64,000 nt of DNA, from NCBI GenBank assembly GCA_052115395.1, contig JBFRGO010000002.1, one strand, 5' to 3'. The stretch comes from Noviluteimonas sp052115395 (lineage in GTDB: Bacteria > Pseudomonadota > Gammaproteobacteria > Xanthomonadales > Xanthomonadaceae). This document shows, in pieces, positions 14,021 through 22,853 of this stretch (positions within the stretch are counted from its first letter, which is position 1; each line of letters opens with the position of its first letter). A model generated the notes under the pieces. That model was not told the origin of the DNA. It did not search any database and was given only the letters and a program-made list of their open reading frames with translations. A program made the translations under genes and the position numbers.

Positions 14021-16936
14021 ATGGTCGTGAAATTCGGTCGATCGCCGGCGCAGGAGGGTGCGGCGCAGCTGCCGCTGCCCGAACGCCTGTTGCGCGCCTC
14101 GACCCCGCAAGAAGTCGTCCAGGCCTGGTTCGAGGCCGACCCGCAACTCGACATGCACTGCGCCTGCGTCCTGTGGTCGACGCATTGGCCGCGCGACATC
14201 GAGGCGTTCCCGGCTGCCTGCGCGGACGCCGGCATCATCGCCGATGCCATCGACGCGGTCTCGCGCATCCGCGCGGGCGAGAACGACGACAGCAACCCGC
14301 GCGTGCTCTACGACGACGGCGAGGGCGCGGTCGCCGTGCTCAACAGCCCGTACATGGGAATCGCGCCCTGCGCGACCACCATCGCGCGCCTGGCCGAAAC
14401 GCTCGACCTGCGCCGCATGCGCGAAAGCGTGGCGCGCCTGGAACAGGCCGAGAAGCTGCAGCGTTCGCTGTACGCGATCGCCGACATGGCCGGCTCGGAC
14501 CTCGAGATGCCGGACATGCTGCGCGGCCTGCACCGCATCGTCGCCGACCTGATGTACGCGGAGAACTTCTACATCGCGCTGTACGACCGCGACCGCGATG
14601 CATTGCGCTTCCTGTATTTCTCCGACGTCGTCGACGACCAGCTGCTCGCGCCCGAGGAAGAGATCCCGCTCGCGCGGATCGAACGCGGCCTGACTTGGTA
14701 CCTCACGCGCGACAAGCGCCCGCTGATGGGCGCCACCGCCGACTTGATGCAGCAGGTCTCCGGCCCGCTGCGCCTGCACGGCGCGGACAGCTCGGACTGG
14801 CTCGGCGTGCCGATGCTGCGCGATGGCGACGTGCACGGCGTGGTGGTCGTGCAGAGCTACACCGGCGAGCGTTGCTACACGACGGCGGAGATGTCGCTGC
14901 TCGCCTTCGTCGCCGAACACATCCTCACCGCGCTGGAACGCAAGAGCGGCCGCGTGGAACTGGAGCGGCACGTCGTCGAGCGCACGCAGCAGTTGCAGGT
15001 CGCCAACAGCGAGCTGCGCCGCGAAGTCGGCGAGCGCGAACGCGGCGAACGCCTGCAGGCCGCGCTGTACCGCATCGCCGCGCTGGCGAGCCTGGACGAG
15101 ACGACCGACAACTTCTATCGCCACGTCCACGCGGTGGTCGGCGAGCTGATCGAAGCGAAGAACTTCTATATCGCGCTGCTTTCCGAAGACGGGAGCACCG
15201 TGTCGTTCCCGTACGCGGCCGACGAACACGAGCGCGACTGGAGCGCGCGGTCCTATGGCCGCGGCCTGACCGAACACGTGCTGCGCACGCAGCGCCCCGC
15301 GCTGGTCTCGCGCGACCATGCCGCCACGATGGTGGCGGCGGGCGAAATCGACAGCGGCATGCTCGGCGCACCGACGCTGGTCTGGCTGGGCGCGCCGCTG
15401 CTGAGCACCGAAGGCGCGATCGGCGTGGTCGCCGTGCAGAGTTACGACCGCAGCGATGTCTACAACGAACGCGACGCCGAACTGCTGACCTTCGTTTCCT
15501 ACCAGATCGGCAGCTCGCTGCAACGCCGTCGCGCGGCCGAACTGCTGCGCCAGGCGAATGCGGAACTCGAACATCGCGTCGAAGCGCGCACCCTGGAGTT
15601 GCGCGAACAGATCTCCGTGCGCGAACAGGTCGAAGCGCAGCTGCAGCACCAGGTCATGCACGATGCGCTGACCGGCCTGCCCAATCGCGTCTACCTGCGC
15701 GACCGGATCGAGCGCGCGCTCGCCGGCCTGCGCCGCGACCGGAGCTGGGCCTTCGGCCTGCTCTACATCGACGTCGACCGCTTCAAGGTCGTCAACGACA
15801 GCCTCGGCCACAGCGCCGGCGATGCCGTGCTGCAACAAGTGTCCAAGCGACTGGCCGCGTGCGTGCGCAATCCCGACGTGGTCGCGCGCATCGCGGGCGA
15901 TGAGTTCGTGATGCTGCTCGAACACGTGCAGGCGCCCGAAACCGCGAGCAAGGTCGCCCAGCGCGTGTTGCGCGCGCTGACGCCGCCGCTGCACGTGGCC
16001 GGCCGCGAGATCCAGCTGTCCTGCAGCATCGGTATCGCGATCGCCCGGCAGGATTGCGAATCGGTCGACCGCATCCTGCACGATGCCGACGTCGCGCTGT
16101 ACCGCGCGAAGGATGCGGGCCGCAACCGCTTCGTGATGTTCGACGATGCGATGCACCAGACCGCGATGGACGTCCTCGACCTCGAACAGGACTTGCGCGA
16201 TGCGCTGATGCGCGACGAGTTCGAGCCCTGGTTCCAGCCCATCGTGCGCCTGGAGGATGCGAGCGTCGTCGGTTACGAAGCCCTGCTGCGCTGGCGACAT
16301 CCCACGCGCGGCGTGCTCACGCCGTCGAAGTTCCTCAAGGTCGCCGAGGACAGCGGCCTGATCGGCCAGGTCGACTGGCGCATGTTCCGCCTGGCGCTGG
16401 AAGCCGCGCGCCCGATGGTGTGCCAATCGCACGACGGCGTGCTGCGCTACCTCACGCTGAATGTCTCGCCGCGGCTGTTCCTGCACACCGACTTCGACCG
16501 GCGCCTGCTCGAACTGGTCGACGAGATCGGTTTCGATCCGCGCGCGCTGCGCCTGGAAGTCACCGAAGGCACGCTGCTCGGCGATCCGGAAAACGTGGTG
16601 GCGATGCTGCACCGCCTGGCCGAACGCGGCGTCGTGGCGGCGCTCGACGACTTCGGCACGGGCTACTCGTCGCTCGGCCACGTGCACCAGTTCCCGCTGA
16701 AGATGATCAAGATCGACCAGAGCTTCGTGGCGCCTTTCGCCAACGGCGCGCCTTCGCGCAGCTCGGCGTTGATCGAGGCGATCCTCGCGCTGGGCAATGC
16801 GCTCGGGACGGAGATCGTGGCCGAGGGCATCGAAACCGATGCGCAGTGGGCGGTGTTGCGTGCGATGGGATGCGTGTACGGGCAGGGCTATCGCTTCGCG
16901 CATCCGGCGCCGTGCGGCCATTGGCTGGGACAGTGA
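14021..16936 (+). CDS. GAF-GAF-GGDEF-EAL cyclic-di-GMP signalling protein
   Basis: This 971-residue soluble protein has a unique N-terminal region (1-145), GAF-like sensor 1 (about 150-310), a coiled-coil linker, GAF-like sensor 2 (about 345-510), a second coiled coil (LEHRVEARTLELREQ), a GGDEF domain (about 545-705) and an EAL domain (about 715-965). The GGDEF signature is AGDEF (from A625), a conservative variant that can still be active. The EAL domain keeps E753 (EALLRW), NVSPR, LEVTEG, DDFGTGYSS, KIDQSF and EGIET, so phosphodiesterase activity is likely. It controls c-di-GMP levels in response to an unknown GAF ligand. Confidence 0.93.
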   Translation: MVVKFGRSPAQEGAAQLPLPERLLRASTPQEVVQAWFEADPQLDMHCACVLWSTHWPRDIEAFPAACADAGIIADAIDAVSRIRAGENDDSNPRVLYDDGEGAVAVLNSPYMGIAPCATTIARLAETLDLRRMRESVARLEQAEKLQRSLYAIADMAGSDLEMPDMLRGLHRIVADLMYAENFYIALYDRDRDALRFLYFSDVVDDQLLAPEEEIPLARIERGLTWYLTRDKRPLMGATADLMQQVSGPLRLHGADSSDWLGVPMLRDGDVHGVVVVQSYTGERCYTTAEMSLLAFVAEHILTALERKSGRVELERHVVERTQQLQVANSELRREVGERERGERLQAALYRIAALASLDETTDNFYRHVHAVVGELIEAKNFYIALLSEDGSTVSFPYAADEHERDWSARSYGRGLTEHVLRTQRPALVSRDHAATMVAAGEIDSGMLGAPTLVWLGAPLLSTEGAIGVVAVQSYDRSDVYNERDAELLTFVSYQIGSSLQRRRAAELLRQANAELEHRVEARTLELREQISVREQVEAQLQHQVMHDALTGLPNRVYLRDRIERALAGLRRDRSWAFGLLYIDVDRFKVVNDSLGHSAGDAVLQQVSKRLAACVRNPDVVARIAGDEFVMLLEHVQAPETASKVAQRVLRALTPPLHVAGREIQLSCSIGIAIARQDCESVDRILHDADVALYRAKDAGRNRFVMFDDAMHQTAMDVLDLEQDLRDALMRDEFEPWFQPIVRLEDASVVGYEALLRWRHPTRGVLTPSKFLKVAEDSGLIGQVDWRMFRLALEAARPMVCQSHDGVLRYLTLNVSPRLFLHTDFDRRLLELVDEIGFDPRALRLEVTEGTLLGDPENVVAMLHRLAERGVVAALDDFGTGYSSLGHVHQFPLKMIKIDQSFVAPFANGAPSRSSALIEAILALGNALGTEIVAEGIETDAQWAVLRAMGCVYGQGYRFAHPAPCGHWLGQ

Positions 16937-17020
16937 AACCCGGAAGGGCGACTATCGCTCCACGGGCGTCGGCGTAACCTGTTGCGCTTCCGGGCCGCAC
17001 CGGCCCGCCGGAGCCCGACC

Positions 17021-17533
17021 ATGACGCAAACGCTGCACGCCTTCACCGCGCCCGTTTTCATCCGCACGCTGCGCAACCTGCTGCATGTCCTGCGCGCCGG
17101 CGAGAAGCACGCCGCTGAGAAGGGCATCGCACCGGACGTATTGTTGAACACGCGCCTGATCCCCGACATGTTGCCGCTGGTGCGCCAGGTGCAGATCGCC
17201 ACCGATCACGCGAAGAACTGCTGCGCGCGCCTGACGGCCACCGAGCCGATGCCCTTCCCCGACGAAGAGAAGACCTTCGAGGAACTCCAGGCGCGCATCG
17301 CGCGTTGCATCGCGTATGTGGAATCTTTCGACGCCGCGCAGTTCGAAGGCGCGGCCTCGCGCCCGGTGCAGGTCAAGAGCCGCCTGGGGGAGCTGAACTT
17401 CGACGGACAGGGTTACGTCACCAGTTTCGCGCTGCCGAACTTCTTCTTCCACGCCTCGATGGCCTACGCGATCCTGCGCGCCTCCGGCGTGCCGATCGGC
17501 AAGGCCGACTGGCTGGGCGACGTGGGGCGCTGA
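17021..17533 (+). CDS. DUF1993 (DinB-like fold) protein
   Basis: This 170-residue protein matches DUF1993, a four-helix family related to DinB/YfiT. It shows the N-terminal LRNLLHVLRAGEKHA, then LPLVRQVQIATDHAKN and the C-terminal LPNFFFHASMAYAILR with a conserved His. The function of the family is unknown. The start at 17021 drops 13 unlikely upstream residues. It is one base from the CPXCG gene, so the two form an operon. Confidence 0.82.
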   Translation: MTQTLHAFTAPVFIRTLRNLLHVLRAGEKHAAEKGIAPDVLLNTRLIPDMLPLVRQVQIATDHAKNCCARLTATEPMPFPDEEKTFEELQARIARCIAYVESFDAAQFEGAASRPVQVKSRLGELNFDGQGYVTSFALPNFFFHASMAYAILRASGVPIGKADWLGDVGR

Positions 17534-17534
17534 G

Positions 17535-17723
17535 ATGCTGCCGAGCGTCGAGATCCAGTGCCCTTATTGCGGCGAGACGATCACGATCTTCGTCGACGAC
17601 TCGGCGGGCGAGCAACACTACATCGAGGATTGCCAGGTGTGTTGCAAGCCCATCGTCATCGACGTGGGCTTCGATCGCGATGGCGATCCGATCGTACGGG
17701 CGACGTCGGAAGACGAGGCCTGA
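17535..17723 (+). CDS. CPXCG-motif cysteine-rich small protein
   Basis: This 62-residue protein has two cysteine pairs (IQCPYCGE and CQVCCKPI) likely to bind one zinc ion. It belongs to the small family annotated as CPXCG-motif cysteine-rich proteins, which has no known role. Its start lies one base after the stop of the DUF1993 gene. Confidence 0.85.
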   Translation: MLPSVEIQCPYCGETITIFVDDSAGEQHYIEDCQVCCKPIVIDVGFDRDGDPIVRATSEDEA

Positions 17724-17731
17724 TCCCCCGG

Positions 17732-18010
17732 TCAGTGCCGGGGTTCGGGCTTCGCGTTGGCTCGGGCATGGGCCCGGTGTTCGTCGCTGGTCACGAACCC
17801 GTCGGCGTTGGCATCCATCGCCGCGAATGAAGCGCTGAATCCCGCGTCGCGGTCGGCTTCGGTCGAACTCACGCGCCCGTCCCTGTCGGCATCCAGGCGC
17901 GAGAAGACGTCGCCACTCGCCGCAGGCACGGCGATGGTCGCGGCGGTGGGCGGCGTCTGCGCGAATGCAGGCCATGCGCACGCCAGCAGCAGGAGCGAGA
18001 GGACTTTCAT
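17732..18010 (-). CDS. Exported EF-hand protein
   Basis: This 92-residue protein has a signal peptide (VLSLLLLACAWPAFA) and two EF-hand calcium loops, DADRDGRVSSTE and DANADGFVTSDE, with Asp/Asn at positions 1, 3 and 5 and Glu at 12. It probably binds calcium in the periplasm. It converges on the CPXCG gene. Another EF-hand protein lies nearby at 18627. Confidence 0.85.
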   Translation of the reverse strand: MKVLSLLLLACAWPAFAQTPPTAATIAVPAASGDVFSRLDADRDGRVSSTEADRDAGFSASFAAMDANADGFVTSDEHRAHARANAKPEPRH

Positions 18011-18017
18011 GGCGGAC

Positions 18018-18242
18018 TCAGTGTCGGGTCGCCGTGTCGTCGTCTTCTTCTTCCTTCAACGAGAAGGGCACGTGGCGGCCCTGCGCACCCTGGTTCGCCA
18101 TGGCATCGCGAAGACGATCGCGTTGTGTATCGGCCGGTGCGTCGTGGTTGTTGGCCATCGATTGCGGCGAACTCTGCTGTGCGGCAGGTTGCGATCCGAC
18201 CGTGCGGGATTTCGAGCGTGGGGTGTGGCGTTGCGTGGCCAT
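18018..18242 (-). CDS. Small hydrophilic hypothetical protein
   Basis: This 74-residue, highly polar protein starts MATQRHTPRSKSRTVG and ends with an acidic then His-containing tail (KEEEDDDTATRH). There are no hydrophobic segments and no known family. GAGGA eight bases before complement 18242 supports this start over an upstream ATG. It lies seven bases upstream of the EF-hand gene on the same strand and may share its transcript. Confidence 0.5.
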   Translation of the reverse strand: MATQRHTPRSKSRTVGSQPAAQQSSPQSMANNHDAPADTQRDRLRDAMANQGAQGRHVPFSLKEEEDDDTATRH

Positions 18243-18626
18243 GGGGGAGTCCTCGGGGGAGAGCGTCGGGTGTCTGCGACCCACTGTGGAGAGGCGGCCA
18301 TTAAGGCCGTTGCATGGCCGATGTAAAACTTTCGTAAGTCGGCGCCACCGGTCGAGTTCGCGTCATCGACGGCGTTCGCGCGGCGATGACGCCGGCGGCG
18401 CGAAGCTCGCGAACGCCGGCGAAAAGGCCTGAAAACAGGCCAATGCCCGACATGCTGCACACCGCCGCACGCGGTTACTCCAATTCGCGTGCCGGTTGGT
18501 TAATGCGGTGTGGAGGCCAGAACCGGCAGGTCGCGGAGATTCAGATGCTATGGCGCAAGGTGCGTACCGTCGCCGAAAAAGCCGATGCATCTGGCGCGAC
18601 GTTTGTTCCCCCATGGAGACCGACGA
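18243..18626. other. Divergent intergenic region
   Basis: About 380 bases between leftward and rightward small genes. No convincing gene is seen. It presumably carries both promoters, and no operator was recognised. Confidence 0.4.
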
Positions 18627-19124
18627 ATGAATCTTTCCAATCGCAAGCCGCTTTACCTCGCCCTCGCGCTGACGCTGGCTGCACCGCTGGCCTTCGCGCA
18701 GAGCACCACGCCGCAGTCGGCCACGCAGGACGCGACCAACGCCGCCACTTCGGCGACGCAGAGCGCGACGGACGCCGCGAAGTCGACGGCGACCGATGCG
18801 ACCACCGCAGCGACGCAGGACGCCACGCAGGCGGCCACGCAGGATGCGACGGCGCAGACCCAGGCCGCGACGCAGGATGCGATGGGCCAGTCGAAGGATG
18901 CGATGGCGCAGTCCAAGGGCCAGCCCGAGAAGAAGAACTGGTCCGACCTGGATACCGACAAGAACGGCACGCTGAGCGCGTCGGAAGCGGCATCGGTGTC
19001 GAACCTCTCGTCCGTTTTCGCCAAGGCTGACGCCAATGCCGACGGCGAGCTGACGCAGGACGAATACAAGGCCTACCTCGCCGCGAACGGCAAGGGCGGA
19101 GCCAAGTCGGATTCGGGCGGCTGA
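18627..19124 (+). CDS. Exported Ala/Thr-repeat protein with EF-hands
   Basis: This 165-residue protein starts with a signal peptide (YLALALTLAAPLAFA). A low-complexity region (about 25-90) of imperfect ATQDAT/SATQSATDAA repeats follows, which are typically extended or coiled. Then come two EF-hand loops, DTDKNGTLSASE and DANADGELTQDE, and a Gly/Ser tail. It probably binds calcium in the periplasm or at the cell surface. It is one of two EF-hand genes within 1 kb. Confidence 0.82.
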   Translation: MNLSNRKPLYLALALTLAAPLAFAQSTTPQSATQDATNAATSATQSATDAAKSTATDATTAATQDATQAATQDATAQTQAATQDAMGQSKDAMAQSKGQPEKKNWSDLDTDKNGTLSASEAASVSNLSSVFAKADANADGELTQDEYKAYLAANGKGGAKSDSGG

Positions 19125-19180
19125 TCAGTCGCACCCGGGTCGAAGCGCGCATCGCGCACGCTTCGAAATAGTGGCGCTCC

Positions 19181-19210
19181 ATCCGGCTGACTCTTCGGAG
19201 CCAGCCGGAT
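19181..19210 (+). other. Stem-loop with UUCG tetraloop
   Basis: ATCCGGCTG (19181-19189) pairs with CAGCCGGAT (19202-19210). Inside, CTC-TTCG-GAG closes a UUCG tetraloop. There is no T-tract. It lies between the EF-hand gene and the small lipoprotein gene and could be an mRNA 3'-end or processing structure. Confidence 0.65.
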
Positions 19211-19242
19211 TCGCGCTCCAAGGCACATAGACGAGGACCCCA

Positions 19243-19470
19243 ATGAACAACACGCTTCGCAACATCAGCATCGCTGCCGCAATCACCGTCGCTTCCCTGA
19301 CGCTCGCCGCGTGCGCGCACGACAAGGACGCGACGACGACGACCGAGACGACGAGCACGACCACCACGGACTCGTCGGGCACGACGGGTACGACTTCCAG
19401 CGACACGACGACTTCCTCGTCGATGCCGACGTCGGCCAGCACGGCGGGCGCACCGCCGAGCACGCCGTAA
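19243..19470 (+). CDS. Small Thr/Ser-rich lipoprotein
   Basis: This 75-residue protein starts with a lipoprotein signal (ITVASLTLAAC, lipobox LAAC near residue 24). The mature part is almost entirely Thr, Ser, Asp and Gly. It is likely a short membrane-anchored, disordered envelope protein. A strong UUCG-loop terminator follows. No function can be assigned. Confidence 0.75.
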   Translation: MNNTLRNISIAAAITVASLTLAACAHDKDATTTTETTSTTTTDSSGTTGTTSSDTTTSSSMPTSASTAGAPPSTP

Positions 19471-19522
19471 GGAAAAACGGCCGGCCCAGGGGTGCCGGCC
19501 GATGCCTTGAAGGCGAACAGCG

Positions 19523-19553
19523 CAGGGCGGCTTCGGCCGCCCTGTGTCGTTTT
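19523..19553 (+). terminator. Terminator after the small lipoprotein gene
   Basis: CAGGGCGGC (19523-19531) pairs with GCCGCCCTG (19536-19544) around a TTCG tetraloop, followed by TGTCGTTTT. Confidence 0.8.
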
Positions 19554-19588
19554 CGTACACTGGTGCGCCCCACCCACGCGCACGCCCC

Positions 19589-20338
19589 ATGTCTGACTCC
19601 ACACCCGATGGCATCCGCCTGGTCGGCTTCGACGGCGACGACACCCTCTGGCGCAGCGAAGACTATTACCGCGGCGCGCAAGGGGATTTCGAACAGATCG
19701 TCGGGCGTTACGTCGACCTCGCCGACGCGAACGCGCACCAACGCCTGTACGCGGTGGAGAAGCGCAACCTTGCGTTGTTCGGCTACGGCGTGAAGGGCAT
19801 GGTGTTGTCGATGATCGAGGCCGCGGTGGAGATCACCGATGCGCGCGTGAGCGCGGGCGACCTGCATCGCATCGTCGCGCTCGGCAAATCCCTGTTGCAG
19901 CATCCGGTGGAATTGTTGCCGGGCATCCGCGAAGCCGTCGAAGCGATCGGTGCGCAGCACGACCTGGTGCTGATCACCAAGGGCGATCTGTTCCACCAGG
20001 AAGCGAAGGTCAAACAATCGGGGCTCGCGGATCTGTTTCGCCGCATCGAGATCGTGAGCGAGAAGGATCCGGAAACCTACGCGCGCCTGTTCGACGAATT
20101 CGAACTGGCACCGCACCAATTCGCGATGGTCGGCAATTCGCTGCGCTCGGACATCGCGCCGGTCATCGCGCTCGGCGGGTGGGGCGTCTACATGCCCTAT
20201 CACGTGACCTGGGCGCACGAAGCCGAAGCGGACATCGCGGACGACGAACCGCGCGTGCGCCGCGTCGCGCAGGCCAGCGAACTGCCCGAAGCCGTGACCG
20301 ACATCGCACGCGCGGCGAGCTCCCTGAATGGCCGCTAG
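19589..20338 (+). CDS. HAD-superfamily hydrolase
   Basis: This 249-residue cytoplasmic protein has HAD motif I GFDGDDTLW (nucleophile Asp in residues 15-18), motif II ITKGD, motif III Lys in EKDPETY and motif IV VGNSLRSD. A helical cap lies between motifs I and II. The type is close to YjjG-like phosphatases, acting on small phosphorylated molecules. The substrate is unknown. The start at 19589 excludes 15 upstream residues with a poor N-terminus. Confidence 0.86.
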   Translation: MSDSTPDGIRLVGFDGDDTLWRSEDYYRGAQGDFEQIVGRYVDLADANAHQRLYAVEKRNLALFGYGVKGMVLSMIEAAVEITDARVSAGDLHRIVALGKSLLQHPVELLPGIREAVEAIGAQHDLVLITKGDLFHQEAKVKQSGLADLFRRIEIVSEKDPETYARLFDEFELAPHQFAMVGNSLRSDIAPVIALGGWGVYMPYHVTWAHEAEADIADDEPRVRRVAQASELPEAVTDIARAASSLNGR

Positions 20339-20427
20339 CCTGCGCCGGGACGGTTAGACGTCCGTTAATCGATTCGGTCGCATCGTCGCCACAGGTCCGC
20401 ATCAGGGCGGACCGAAGGGAGACCATC

Positions 20428-20889
20428 ATGTCGACGCTGTCGAAGTACATCGCACCCGCGGTGTTCGCGGCGGGGTTCGCTTTTTTCGCGCTGCTGCCCA
20501 AGCCGGCGCTCGCACAGGACGACGGGCTGACCCGCGTCATCGTCGATGTCGCCGACGTGGTGTTGCGCAGCGGCCAGCCGTATTACCGCTATGGCAACTA
20601 TCGCGACCAGGATCGCCTGATCGTCGTGCGCGATCGCTACGGGCGGCCGGTGTATTACCGCGTCGTCGATCGTCCGTATGCCTACCGTCCGTACGTCCCG
20701 CCGGTCTATTACGGCAACACCTACGACCGCACCGCCCGTCGGGTGAAGTGCAACGGCGCCGGGAACTGCACGGTCTCGTACTACGACCCGCAGTACGACC
20801 GGCGGGGTGGGTATTACGGGCCGGTCCGCTACCGCCGCGGCCACCATGGCCACCACGGGCACGACGACGACCAGGGCGACGACCGCTGA
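20428..20889 (+). CDS. Exported Tyr/Arg/His-rich hypothetical protein
   Basis: This 153-residue protein has a signal peptide (APAVFAAGFAFFALLPKPALA). The mature protein is rich in Tyr, Arg and Pro (VYYRVVDRPYAYRPYVPP), has one cysteine pair (KCNGAGNC), and ends with a His/Asp-rich tail (GHHGHHGHDDDQGDD) that could bind metal. A ribosome site (GGGAGA, 20417-20422) precedes the ATG. No family recognised. Confidence 0.7.
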   Translation: MSTLSKYIAPAVFAAGFAFFALLPKPALAQDDGLTRVIVDVADVVLRSGQPYYRYGNYRDQDRLIVVRDRYGRPVYYRVVDRPYAYRPYVPPVYYGNTYDRTARRVKCNGAGNCTVSYYDPQYDRRGGYYGPVRYRRGHHGHHGHDDDQGDDR

Positions 20890-20904
20890 TCGTCCACTGG
20901 CCAC

Positions 20905-20930
20905 GACGGCGCCCCGCGGGGCGCCGTCTT
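20905..20930 (+). terminator. Hairpin terminator after the Tyr-rich protein gene
   Basis: GACGGCGCCCC (20905-20915) pairs with GGGGCGCCGTC (20918-20928), followed by TT. The stem is strong and the T-tract weak. Confidence 0.55.
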
Positions 20931-20994
20931 CGTACCGGCCATACGCGACCAGTGCTAGCCTCCGCGCACCGATCCCCCGAAGGAGAGTCCTGCC

Positions 20995-21432
20995 ATGCGC
21001 CGTCTCCGCCTCATCCAGTTGCTCCCGCTCGCGCTCGTCCTCGCCTCGCCCCTCGCCATGGCAGCGGGCAAGACCGACTGCAAGCTCAAGTTCTCCCTCG
21101 CCGGTTGGTCGGCCTTCTACAAGACCGCCTCGGGCGACGGCACGATCACCTGCGACAACGGCCAGAAGATGGCGGTCCACATCGTCGCCAAGGGCGGCGG
21201 GCTGACCTTCGGCAAATCGAAGATCGAAAACGGCACCGGCGAGTTCTCCGGCGTCAAGGACATCCACGAATTGCTGGGCAGCTACGCGCAGGGCGAAGCC
21301 CATGCCGGTGCGGTCAAGTCGTCCGGTGCCAGTGCGATGACCAAGGGCGAGGTGTCGCTCGCACTCGCCGGGACCGGCGAAGGCTGGGACCTCGGCGTTT
21401 CGTTCGGCAAATTCACGATTTCCAAGCGCTAA
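20995..21432 (+). CDS. Exported conserved hypothetical protein
   Basis: This 145-residue protein has a signal peptide (LLPLALVLASPLAMA). The mature part is Gly-rich and beta-prone (GWSAFYKTASGDGTITC, GGGLTFGKSKIENGTGEF), with two cysteines that may form a disulfide. GAAGGAGAG at 20980-20988 supports the start. The type is common in Xanthomonadaceae, with unknown role. Confidence 0.7.
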   Translation: MRRLRLIQLLPLALVLASPLAMAAGKTDCKLKFSLAGWSAFYKTASGDGTITCDNGQKMAVHIVAKGGGLTFGKSKIENGTGEFSGVKDIHELLGSYAQGEAHAGAVKSSGASAMTKGEVSLALAGTGEGWDLGVSFGKFTISKR

Positions 21433-21450
21433 GCAAGCGGTGAGGCGCGC

Positions 21451-21636
21451 TCACTCGGCCCGATGCGCGTGATCCTCGACCACGGGCGCAGCCTTGTAGG
21501 TGCGCCCCAGGTCGGTATTGAGTTTGCCGGCCACCCAGCCGATGGTCGCGAACCAGCCCACGACGATCAACACGAGCACGGCGGCTCCCCACGCATGGCG
21601 GCGCAGGAAGGCGAAGGGCGAAAGATGCAGGCGCAT
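21451..21636 (-). CDS. Small single-pass membrane protein
   Basis: This 61-residue protein has one clear transmembrane helix (AAVLVLIVVGWFATIGWVA, about 19-37) and a short hydrophilic tail (VVEDHAHRAE). Start at complement 21636 (MRLHLSPF). The frame continues upstream, but that stretch overlaps the NlpE-like gene on the other strand and looks like shadow. Function unknown. Confidence 0.55.
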   Translation of the reverse strand: MRLHLSPFAFLRRHAWGAAVLVLIVVGWFATIGWVAGKLNTDLGRTYKAAPVVEDHAHRAE

Positions 21637-21717
21637 GGCACGGTCCCCGATGACGGCGCCATGCTCCGCCCGGCCGTGTCGTGGCCGCGTGCACGCGTGA
21701 CGGGCCAGAATGGACGC

Positions 21718-22152
21718 ATGCGCGCGCTCGTCCGCCTGTTCCTGCTGCCGCTGTTCGCGGCGACCCTGATGGCCGGCTGCAACGACGCCGGCGCGCCGCG
21801 CGACGCGACCACCGCCCGCTTCGACAATCCCGATGCAGAGCTCAGTTGGCAGGGCGTGCTGGCGTGCGCCGATTGCGATGGCATCGACACGCGCCTGCGC
21901 TTGCAGCGCGGCAACGGGGTGGTCGCGCAATACGAACTGGTCGAGGCCTACCTCGACGGCGAAGGCGCGGAGTATTTCCACGAGGCCGGCCGCTGGCGGC
22001 GCGAAGGCCGCATCCTGCGCTTGCAGGCGACCTCGGGCGGCGAGCGGCTCTACGAGATCGACGGCACCGGCAACCTGGTCGTCGTCGATCGCATGGGGCG
22101 CACCGCGGGGCCCAACCACGTCCTCGCGCCCGCCGGTCCGCCGGCACTGTGA
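21718..22152 (+). CDS. NlpE N-terminal-like lipoprotein
   Basis: This 144-residue protein has a lipoprotein signal (LLPLFAATLMAGC). The mature segment WQGVLACADCDGIDTRLRL closely fits the NlpE N-terminal domain (CADCPGI-type motif), known from the copper- and surface-sensing outer-membrane lipoprotein NlpE. It lacks the NlpE C-terminal OB domain. The role is probably envelope-related and metal or stress linked, which is inferred only. Confidence 0.82.
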   Translation: MRALVRLFLLPLFAATLMAGCNDAGAPRDATTARFDNPDAELSWQGVLACADCDGIDTRLRLQRGNGVVAQYELVEAYLDGEGAEYFHEAGRWRREGRILRLQATSGGERLYEIDGTGNLVVVDRMGRTAGPNHVLAPAGPPAL

Positions 22153-22241
22153 CGGCCTGCCCGGAACGCCACTTCTTTCAGAACGCATTCAGTCCTCGCG
22201 CCCACACTGCGCACATCACCGCCACACCTGCAGGGGGCAAC

Positions 22242-22853
22242 GTGCGTCATTCCTTCAAAGCGCTTTCGCTAGCGATCGTCCTGGCCGCCGCGGGGCACAC
22301 CGCGCACGCGCAGGATTTCACCTTCGGTTGGAATCCACGCAGCGGCGATGTGTGGATGGATTCCTGGCTCGGCGACATGAACCGCTACGGCCAGCGCTAT
22401 CGCGATCCCTTCGTCGACGAACTCGTGCGTTACCACGGTGCGCCGCGCGACCTGGTCGATGAATTGCTCGGTCCGCGCCGCTGGGCGCCGGGCGATGTCT
22501 GGATGGCGTGCAACATCGCTTCGATCATCGGGCGTCCCTGCCGCTACGTCGTCGACGTCTACGAACGCGACCACGGCAATGGCTGGGGCAGCATCGCCAA
22601 GCAACTGGGCATCAAGCCGGGTTCGCCGGAATTCCATCGCCTGAAGAAGGGCTTCGTGCCCACCTACGACCGTTGGGGCCGCACGATCGTCCTGGATTCG
22701 GAGCTCGAGCGCGTGTATCCCGACCACGGCAAGGGCAAGTCGAAGTCGCACGGTGGCAACGGGTACGACGACCAAGGTCATGGCAACAACGGCCACGGCA
22801 ACAGCGGCAAGGGCCACGGAAACGGCAACGGCAAGGGCCACGGCAAGAAATGA
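22242..22853 (+). CDS. Exported protein with Gly/His/Lys-rich tail
   Basis: This 203-residue protein starts at GTG 22242, chosen because GGGGG lies six bases upstream and it begins a signal peptide (ALSLAIVLAAAGHTAHA). The middle (GDVWMACNIASIIGRPC, then GNGWGSIAKQLGIKPGS) looks like a folded domain with one Cys pair. The last 35 residues are repeats of GHGN/GKGHG, disordered and possibly metal-binding. The next gene overlaps its stop (ATGA). Family not recognised. Confidence 0.72.
   Translation: MRHSFKALSLAIVLAAAGHTAHAQDFTFGWNPRSGDVWMDSWLGDMNRYGQRYRDPFVDELVRYHGAPRDLVDELLGPRRWAPGDVWMACNIASIIGRPCRYVVDVYERDHGNGWGSIAKQLGIKPGSPEFHRLKKGFVPTYDRWGRTIVLDSELERVYPDHGKGKSKSHGGNGYDDQGHGNNGHGNSGKGHGNGNGKGHGKK

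Noticed and set aside
13970..16921. 983-residue minus-strand frame opposite the GGDEF-EAL gene
   Set aside because: Shadow with biased composition; plus strand has GAF, GGDEF and EAL motifs.
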